Assembly: GCA_036874045.1 (NCBI GenBank)
Contig: CM072336.1
Span: 10,692,501-10,756,500, forward strand
Source of the DNA: Cymodocea nodosa
Taxonomy: Eukaryota; Streptophyta; Magnoliopsida; Alismatales; Cymodoceaceae
DNA length: 64,000 nucleotides
Reading direction: 5' to 3'
Shown: piece by piece, positions 56,937 through 64,000 of the stretch
Numbering within the stretch: the stretch's first letter is position 1
Layout: each line of letters begins with the position of its first letter
Made by a program: the position numbers and the translations under genes
The notes under the pieces: model-generated
What the model saw: the letters and a program-made list of their open reading frames with translations, nothing else
The model's database searches: none
Told to the model about the DNA's origin: nothing

Positions 56937-59130
56937 TTACCAATTAAAGCTCGAGTAGTCATCTACTCTTACTTCCTCTATAATTCCAAAGGAACTTTTT
57001 GGTATTTTCAAAATAGGTCTAAGTCTTTCTCCATTTACTTTAAATATATTCTGATTTTTAGGATTTTAAATTTCAATGGCCCCATAGGAATAAATATTTT
57101 GAATTATGTAAGGTCCTACCCATCTAGATCTTAATTTTCCTGGATGGTTATGGAGTCTAGTCATGTAAAGATATACTTCTTGTCCTATTTCAAAGGTTTT
57201 TGGAATAATTTTCTTGTCATGCTAGAACTTCATTTTCTCTTTTTCTCTTACAATTTTTGTATAAGCTTCGTTCCTAAATTCTTCTAATTCAATCAATTGC
57301 ATTTTCCTATTTTTAGCAACTTGATTTAAATTAGTGTTTAGAGTTTTTAATGCCCAATAAGTAAATGACAACTTTTCCCATATATTAGCCTAAAAGGTGA
57401 CATACCTAAGCTTGTCTTATAAGCAGTTCTATAAGCCCAAAGTGCATCTATTAATCTATTAGCCCAATCTTTTCTAGTAGGATTTACGACTTTTTCTAAG
57501 ATTAATTTAATTTGTTTGTTTGCACTTTCTACTTGTCCACTTGTTTGCGGATGATATGATGTTGCAATTTTGTGATTTACTCCATATTTCTTCATTAAGG
57601 CTTCAAAACTTCTATTACAGAAATAAATTCCTCTATCACTAATAATAGCTTTCGGTATTTCAAATCTGGCAATTATATTAGTTCTTATGAAATGTATTAC
57701 CACTTTGTTATCATTTATTTTTGTAGGAATAGCTTCTATCCATTTAGATACATAATCTACCCCCAACAATATATAATTAAATTGATTAGACATAGGAAAT
57801 GGAGCCATAAAATCTATTCCCCACACATCAAAGATTTCAACATCAACAATAGGATTAAGAGGCATCATATTCCTCTTTGATATTCTTCCTATTTGTTGAC
57901 ATCTTAAACAGCTTAAGCAGTTTTTATGAGCATCTTTCAATAGTGTTGGCCAATAAAAACCACATTGTAGAATTTTGGTAGCAGTTTTCCCTAAACCAAA
58001 ATGCCCTCCACATGCTTGGTCAAGGTAGAAAGACAATATGCTCTGATATTCAATTTTTAGAACACACCTCCTTAAAACCAGATCAAGACATTTCTTAAAT
58101 AAGTATGAGTCTTCCCAATAGTAATATTTTACTTTTGAAAAGAACAATTTCTTATCCTATCTATTCCAGTCCTTAGGTGTTAAACTAGTAACCAAGTAAT
58201 TAACTATGTCTGCATACCAAGGCATTGTGTTGATGGTCATTAATTGTTCATCAGGAAAATTATCCTAAATTTCCATATTTGATTTTTCTATTTGTAATCT
58301 TGATAAATGATCTGCTACTACATTCTCACAACCTTTTTATCTTTAATTTCTAGATCAAATTCTTGTAATAATAATATCAATTAGATCAATCTAGGTTTAG
58401 TCTCTTTCTTTGCTATTAGCTGTTTTAAAGCTAAATGATCTGTGTATACTATCACTTTAGTTCTAATCAGATATGATCTAAACTTTTCTAAGGCAAACAA
58501 AAAAGCTAACAGTTTTTTTCAGTAGTTGTATAATTAACTTGAGCATCATTTAAAGTTTTTCTTGCATAATGAATCACTCTAGGAGACTTTTCTATCTTCT
58601 GACCCAACACTACTCCTACAGCAAAATCAGATGCATCACACATTAATTCAAATGGATGGCTCCAATCAGGTGCTTGTATTATAGTAGTTGAAATTAAGCT
58701 AGTTTTAAGCTTAAAAAATACTTCTTTGCAATTTTTATCAAAGTTAAATGGGACATCTTTTAATAGATTAGTTAAAGGTCTAGCTATTTTGCTAAAATCT
58801 TTAATAAATCTTCTATAAAATCCAGCATATCCTAGAAACGATCTAATATCTTTTACTGATTTAGGTTCTGGTAGATTAGAAATTACTTCTATTTTAGCTT
58901 TATCTACTTCCAACCCCTTCTTTGAAACAACATGTCCTAAGACTATTCCTTGTTTAACCATGAAGTGACATTTTTCCCAATTTAAAACTAGACTTTTTTC
59001 CACACAACGTTTTAATACTTGGTCTAAATTGTTTAAACACACTTCATACAAAGTTCCATAAATAGTAAAATCATCCATAAATATTTTTAAAAAATCTTCA
59101 GTCATTCTAGTGAATATGCCTTGCATACAC
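56937..59130 (-). pseudogene. pol: Gypsy pol: RT second half, RNase H, integrase
   Basis: RT resumes at 59130 (QGIFTRMTEDFLKIF) with the catalytic FMDD box at about 59070-59081. RT thumb motifs follow (FLGYAGFYRRFIKDFSKIA), then RNase H ([36 protein letters not shown]). Integrase has a zinc-binding part (GGHFGLGKTATKILQ, CLSCLRCQQ) and a core with WGIDFM, ISDRG and SGQVES, the D, D and E residues. The C-terminal part holds KLRSRWVGPYIIQ and FKVNGERL, which is the GPY/F module. It ends at a TAA at 56937-56939. Breaks are a frameshift near 58506, another near 58335 (ENVVADHLSRL) and several stops. The 266-codon integrase block 58147-57347 is open. Confidence 0.9.
59126..59130. repeat. Target site duplication TACAC of solo LTR
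   Basis: The same five bases are at 61758-61762. Removing one copy with the LTR restores the RT reading frame (Lys-Arg-Cys-Met-Gln-Gly). Confidence 0.85.
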
Positions 59131-61757
59131 TATACGGAAATTTTTTATATTTAGAATTAAAACACAAAAATCCCAAATTTTACATTTATAAACCGCAAGC
59201 GCACGGTACCTATTGTATTAAGCATATGCAAGAGCGGGTCGATCCACAAGAAGCTTGTCTTAAACGAATTCAAGGAAATAAATACTTAGCAAAATATTCA
59301 CATCACTAAAACCATGATAAAAAAATTTAATTACATATTAATAGGTAATAATTACATAAATACGATAAAAAGTTCAAGTATCATCATAAATCCAAGAAGC
59401 TCCTAAGGTTAAACCTTAGGAAACTCAAGAAAATTAATGAGTTTCGTCTCTGAAATTACAGAAATTAAGCTCTACTTCTAACTCTCCTTACATCCAACCT
59501 GGACATTGAAAAATCTAGAGAAAATATTGGCTGTAAAGATCCTCGAGTTATCTTTGAAATGGTAGTAATTTCATAGACTAAATCATTATAAAATTCTAGA
59601 AGTGTTGTATTTACTGACAGGGCGCAGAACCGTTATGTAAACTTTCAAGAAACGCACCGTTGGTACAAAAATCATAACTCTATAAAAACTCCATGAAATC
59701 CGACGAAATCAGAGGACTTTGAACAAAGACTCGTACTACTAATATGGAAAATTAATAGAACAGCTTTCCATAAATTTTTCAGTGCAGGAAACACTAAGGC
59801 GTCGAGCACTGAAACTGGCAGCCGAATAGGAATTCAAAACTGCTGCGACCTCTGATAAAAAAATCAAAAACCAACGAAATAAATTCTAAACAAAATACAA
59901 AAATTACATGACTGTAATCTACAGGAAATTTCTTACAAAATAGAATCAATAAACACTAAAAAAATCTACCAAAAGCGTCTTTTATGAAAGGAGTAATGTA
60001 GGGTAGGATTCTGTTTGGCTAGAATCCGGAACTACAAAAATCCGCTCCCTTCCTAACTTGTTCTCCGAAATCACAGAAAATATCTCTACTTATAATAACG
60101 ATTTCTCCCAACATAGGAATTGAAAAATCATGTAAAAATATGAACTGGAAAGGGTTTCAAGTTATCTAAATGTACACGGTGATTTTACAGTCTAAATCAT
60201 CTTAAATTGTAAATAACATTAAGCCCTAGTAAGGTACGCAAAACAATCTTGAAATAATGCAAAACACGCACTCAAAGTAAAAACTCGATAACTTTATCAA
60301 TTCTTCATAAAAATCTATGAAATCACTGCTGAACGAAAGTAGACTTATCAATATAATAAAACCATTTTACAGATCTTAAAAACATACTGCACAGAGGGAG
60401 AAATCGCATCAGACATTTCCGTAAAACTACTGATCGAAAATGTGATTTCGAACTGACAATATACTCTTCGTATAAAATAGAAAAATCAAACCAAACATGC
60501 TCGAAAAATTAAACAAAGTATACAGAAAGAATCGTCTTTTATTTCTCTACAAAAACGGATTAAGAATCGATGAGAAACATTGAGAAAAACTCAATTTACA
60601 AAGAAAACAACACAAGGAAAGTTCTGTCTTTACAGTAAACGAACACCTTGACTACATGTATTCACATATCTACACGAAAATCATTCATTTTCAGAGGCAA
60701 GTTTCATTAAACGAACTAAGATTTTTACAACATAAAAATGAAGATTATACTACTAAAAATAAACCTAAACATGCAAAGACATATGCAATACACAAACAAC
60801 ATCAAACACAATGATAAGACACAACATATGCAAACATAATGTTAGTTTTTGGTCAACCCACTCCAAGTTATACCTTTAAATCTCCAACACCTTGAAGTAA
60901 GCTCCTGAAGTTGGCCTCCCTCACGTCCTCAAGACTCCAACATGGCCTGTCACACCACGTTTTCCTCTTGAAATACTAAGGGGCTTCAATATTTCACCAA
61001 AGGATGAAGGCAACAAGCTTCCTTCTCATGGACGTCCACCAACCATGCCCTAGTTGGCTCATTCCTTGCTTTCTCTACACATATCACCTTCAAACCGGAT
61101 GAAGAGGCCTCTCCACAAGAGGTTCCTACTGTCCTCCATACAAGAAAGTTGTACACCGAAGAAGAAGGGGAGTTGCACCCAACAAAATCACCTTCTATGC
61201 ATCCACATCCTTCCTTGGAGCTTCCACGAACACGCCTCCCTTGGGTCCAACTTGCTCTCTCCACGCACCACCGAAATCAGCAACACCGGAGAGGAAGTGA
61301 CTTGCGTCCAAGGAGCTTTGGCTGCCGGTAATCCAAGGAGAAGAAGGAGCCACGTTTTTGCTTGGAGAGGAGAAGACAAAACCTAGTTTTGGGTTGTCCT
61401 TCCCTTTAAATGGACTTGGTAGTTGATCTCTTCCTTGGTAGATCCAACGGTTGAGATTCATCCATCTTATTTCCTTTAGATAACCTTTAAAACTTAAGCA
61501 AACAAATTAAAATATAATAAGAAGAAAACATCTAAGACATCTAAGTAAATAATCACTATTCATTCCCATGATCATTAAGTCAATAATTAACAAAAGGGCT
61601 AAGTTGTGCAAATTTAAATCATTAAATCTCATAATCATGCATACTCATGTAAATGCCTATGTGATGATATTTCAATTATAATCGTGCATTATTTAACATT
61701 TAAGTCATAAGAAGCACAAATAATATCACATAAAAATGCACAATTTTACTCCTTACA
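59131..61757 (-). repeat. Solo LTR (gypsy type) inserted in RT of G
   Basis: 2627 bp between TACAC duplications. On the minus strand it opens TGTAAGGAGTAAAATTGTGC at 61757 and ends TTTCCGTATA at 59131, the last CA being changed to TA. Near its 3' end it carries GTGGATCGACCCGCTCTTGC and CGCTTGCGGTTTATAAATG, like the X1 LTR at 10870-10945. A GC-rich leader-like part lies at 60890-61450. Two diverged copies of a ~0.6 kb segment lie in tandem (one starts near 59447, the next near 60062). There is no internal sequence, so LTR-LTR recombination probably removed the body. Confidence 0.85.
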
Positions 61758-62470
61758 TACACCTTTAAAAGGTGCTTGGTGCATTACATAATCCAAATGG
61801 CATTCTCTTAAAAGCATAAGTTCCATTAGGACAAGTGAAAGTTGTTTTCTCTTGATCCTCTAATCCTACTAGAACTTGGTTATATTCTGAATACTCGTCT
61901 AGGAAACAAAAATATTTTTGCCTTGTTAATTTCTCTAACATTTGATCTATAAAAGGTAAGGCAAAATGATCTTTCCTAGTCACAGCATTCAGCTTTCAAT
62001 AGTCTATACACACTCTCCAACCTAATTGAATTCTAGTAGGTATCAAGTCCTAACTTTCATTCCTAATAACTATTAATCCCGATTTCTTGGGAACTGCATG
62101 GATTGGACTAACCCATGAGCTATCAGAAATAGGATAAATTATGTCATTATCTAACCATTTCACTATTTCTTTCTTGACTACTTTTTTAAGGTTTGGATTT
62201 AATCTCCTCTAAGGAATTCTAACTAGTTTAGCATTCTCTTCTAAATATATGTGGTGACAACATAAAGTTGCACTTAACCCTTTTATATCAATCATAGTCC
62301 ATCCTATTGCTTCTTTATAAGTTTTTATTACATCTTTTAATTTAGTAATTTGATCCTCTTTTAAATCTGAAGCAATAATGATTGGGCATGTTCGTTTTTC
62401 TTCCAGAAATATATAGGTTAATTCAGGAGGCAAAGGTTTTAAATCTAAATGTTGCCCATCAGAAGCTAAA
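61758..62470 (-). pseudogene. pol: Gypsy RT first half (element G)
   Basis: The start shows the Athila/Tat pre-RT segment (LTYIFLEEKRTCPIIIAS, YKEAIGWTMIDIKGLS). RT follows with SWVSPIHAVPKKSG, VTRKDHFALPFIDQMLEKL, FCFLDEYSEYNQV and FKRMPFGLCNAPSTF. The canonical FLDGYSGYNQI reads FLDEYSEYNQV here. Stops occur near 62209, 62050 and 61998. The reading continues at 59130 beyond the solo LTR. Confidence 0.88.
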
Positions 62471-62698
62471 GCTCCTAATTGAACATTTTCATTTTCTATA
62501 TTAATTTCTTCTTGATCTCCTTCTATATTTATGCTTTCACTTTCTCCTAAATTTTCAGAATTTAGTTGCCTATTTAGTTCTTCTTAAATCACATCATCAA
62601 GCATATCTCCTTCATCCTTTAAAAGGTCTATAGTATGTAAGGACATTTCTAACTCCTCAAACTTTTCTGGTTTGAAAATGTTAAATTGAGTATCCTCA

Positions 62699-63079
62699 TT
62701 ACCATATACTAACTTCAATAGGATATATGAAGTTTTTGATTTTAATTAGGACATCCTCTATTTTTCCTCTAGAGCATCTTATACTTCTATCAGCTAATTG
62801 AATAGCAGTCCTAGTAGGGACTAAGCCTTCTAATCCTAAGGATGCAAATATATCACTCGGCATAACATTTATACTTGCACCTAGGTCTATTAAGGTTCTT
62901 TCTCGAATGGTATTTCCTATGGTGCATGATATAACAAGGATTCCAAGATTAGATAACTTTTTAGGAATTTGTGGCAGAAATAGGAAACTACTTTGCTCAA
63001 CTAAAAGGACTTTCCTTAAAACTTTTTGCTCTCTTTTCTTAGTACACCAATCCTTAAGAAATTTAGCACAAGGTGGCAT
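62699..63079 (-). pseudogene. Gypsy aspartic protease (element G)
   Basis: A 126-codon open block carries TLIDLGASINVMPSDIF, the DLGAS active site of the Athila/Tat protease, then GLEGLVPTRTAIQLADRS and RGKIEDVLIKIKNFIYPIEV. Upstream it starts PPCAKFLKDWCTKKREQKV, the usual lead-in of this family. It would cleave Gag-Pol. The block ends in a stop at 62699, and the link to RT (62471-62698) has further stops. Confidence 0.9.
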
Positions 63080-63527
63080 TTTCTACAATAAGTCTAACAA
63101 AGGAATGTTAACTTGTACTTTTTCAAAAATTTCTCTAATTTTTTCTTGTTTTTCAGGAAATGTTTGTTGTAATCTTTCAGGATACGGTGCTAATGATTGT
63201 GATTTACAAGATTCTTTTTCTTTCATTTCATTTGTTTGATCATTTTTAGTCTCATTTTCAGATTCAGATTTTTCTTCATTAACTTTTAAATTTTCAGATA
63301 TTACATTTTCATTATCGTTTTGATTTTTTTTATATACACCTTCATGTCATTTTCTTGTTGAATTCTTGGTGGTATATCAGTTCCAGTTCTTAATGTGATA
63401 CATACATCTTCTAGATTTTCATTACTTTCATGATGTTCTTGTATTTCATTTTCGTGCTTATGATCTTCAACTGTTTTAGTTTTAAACTACATTCTTTAAA
63501 TTTTATTCCATTGGTATTTTCTTTTTT
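63080..63527 (-). other. Degenerate gag-protease linker of G
   Basis: AT-rich sequence, densely interrupted by stops in all frames. It is probably the decayed linker between gag and protease. No domain is recognised. Confidence 0.5.
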
Positions 63528-63965
63528 CTATATGTCTTGCAAATTATGCAAATTTGTAACATTAAAGTTTTCATTTGTGTTTTCCTGTTGCATAACTTGT
63601 AATTTCATTGTATATTCGTCCAATGCTTTTAATTTTCTTTCCAGATCATCTAATCTCATTGCATTCAATTTTTGATCGATTTTCATTATAGTTTTTTCAG
63701 TTTTGTAAATAATATCAATTTTAGGTTCTGAATATGCTTCCTTATAGTTTAATTGGTTGACTTCTTGTTGCTGACACATATATTGTTCCAGTTTGTCCAT
63801 GTTTTGCTCTAAGCTACGCTCCAATCGGTCATACCTATCCCAAACTTCTGTGTCTCTCAACATATTACATATTCTATACTGACCATTAGTTAGGTAAACT
63901 ATAGGATTCTCATACTCAACTCTATTATATTGAATATAATTCATTTGTTCATGTGCTCTAACCAT
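63528..63965 (-). pseudogene. Possible C-terminal gag region of G
   Basis: A 145-codon block with YIQYNRVEYENPIVYLTNG, WDRYDRLERSLEQNMDKLEQ and LDDLERKLKALDEYTMKLQ, rich in predicted coiled coil. Its place before the protease fits the end of a gypsy gag, but no Gag core or zinc knuckle is visible inside the window. It does not obviously resemble the C-terminus of the X gag. Confidence 0.5.
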
Positions 63966-64000
63966 CTACAATCGTCTTAGTTTCAAACAATCAGAGATGT

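Larger units (their letters stand above)
56937..64000 (-). mobile_element. Ty3/gypsy (Athila/Tat-like) gag-pol remnant G
   Basis: On the minus strand it runs from the right edge (end of gag) through protease, RT, RNase H and integrase, ending at 56937. It is interrupted by the solo LTR at 59131-61757. Domain order protease-RT-RNase H-integrase and the DLGAS protease motif place it in Ty3/gypsy, Athila/Tat branch. No LTR or primer site of this element is in the window unless X belongs to it. Confidence 0.88.

Noticed and set aside
60986..61461. Several overlapping ORFs on both strands in the GC-rich part of the solo LTR
   Set aside because: All frames are open because the region has few AT-rich stop codons. 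No domain, and position fits an LTR leader.

Overview
The window is plant nuclear DNA, almost certainly from an angiosperm. It is AT-rich and is made almost entirely of nested and rearranged LTR retrotransposons of the two plant superfamilies, Ty1/copia (Sirevirus/SIRE-like) and Ty3/gypsy (Athila/Tat-like). I see no intact host gene, rRNA, tRNA or CRISPR. The host species cannot be named from the sequence.

Layout. 1-3371: truncated copia element D (minus). 3372-10985: gypsy-derived element X1 (plus), with the tail of an env-like ORF, gag, an F-box gene, a 3' noncoding region, a polypurine tract and an LTR. 10986-41290: a second copy, X2, in the opposite orientation (tail to tail with X1). X2 is split by two complete copia elements inserted in its gag: A (14798-26170, flanks GGAGG) and B (26253-38072, flanks CTTCT). 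41291-53234: copia element C, with one truncated LTR. 53235-56936: a third, partial X copy (X3), with the env-like ORF. 56937-64000: an Athila/Tat-type gypsy gag-pol remnant (G, minus). Its reverse transcriptase is split by a 2.6 kb solo LTR (59131-61757, flanks TACAC).

The copia elements share one plan on the minus strand: 5' LTR, initiator-Met tRNA primer site, gag with a CCHC knuckle, protease, integrase, RT, RNase H, about 1.6 kb of noncoding sequence, an env-like ORF of about 750 codons, two polypurine tracts, 3' LTR. This is the Sirevirus plan. A, B and C each lack a different internal segment: A lacks most of integrase and RT, B lacks the gag C-terminus and protease, and C lacks only the gag-protease linker.

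The most unusual aspect is sharing between the two superfamilies. The gypsy X copies and the copia elements carry (i) a homologous noncoding module of about 1 kb, (ii) a homologous domain in their env-like ORFs, and (iii) the same short palindromic motifs (AACTCAACG/CGTTGAGTT and CTATCCGA/TCGGATAG) and CACGTG boxes in LTRs and spacers. The X family also carries an F-box gene in the same place and frame in both copies, which suggests a captured host gene that became part of the element.
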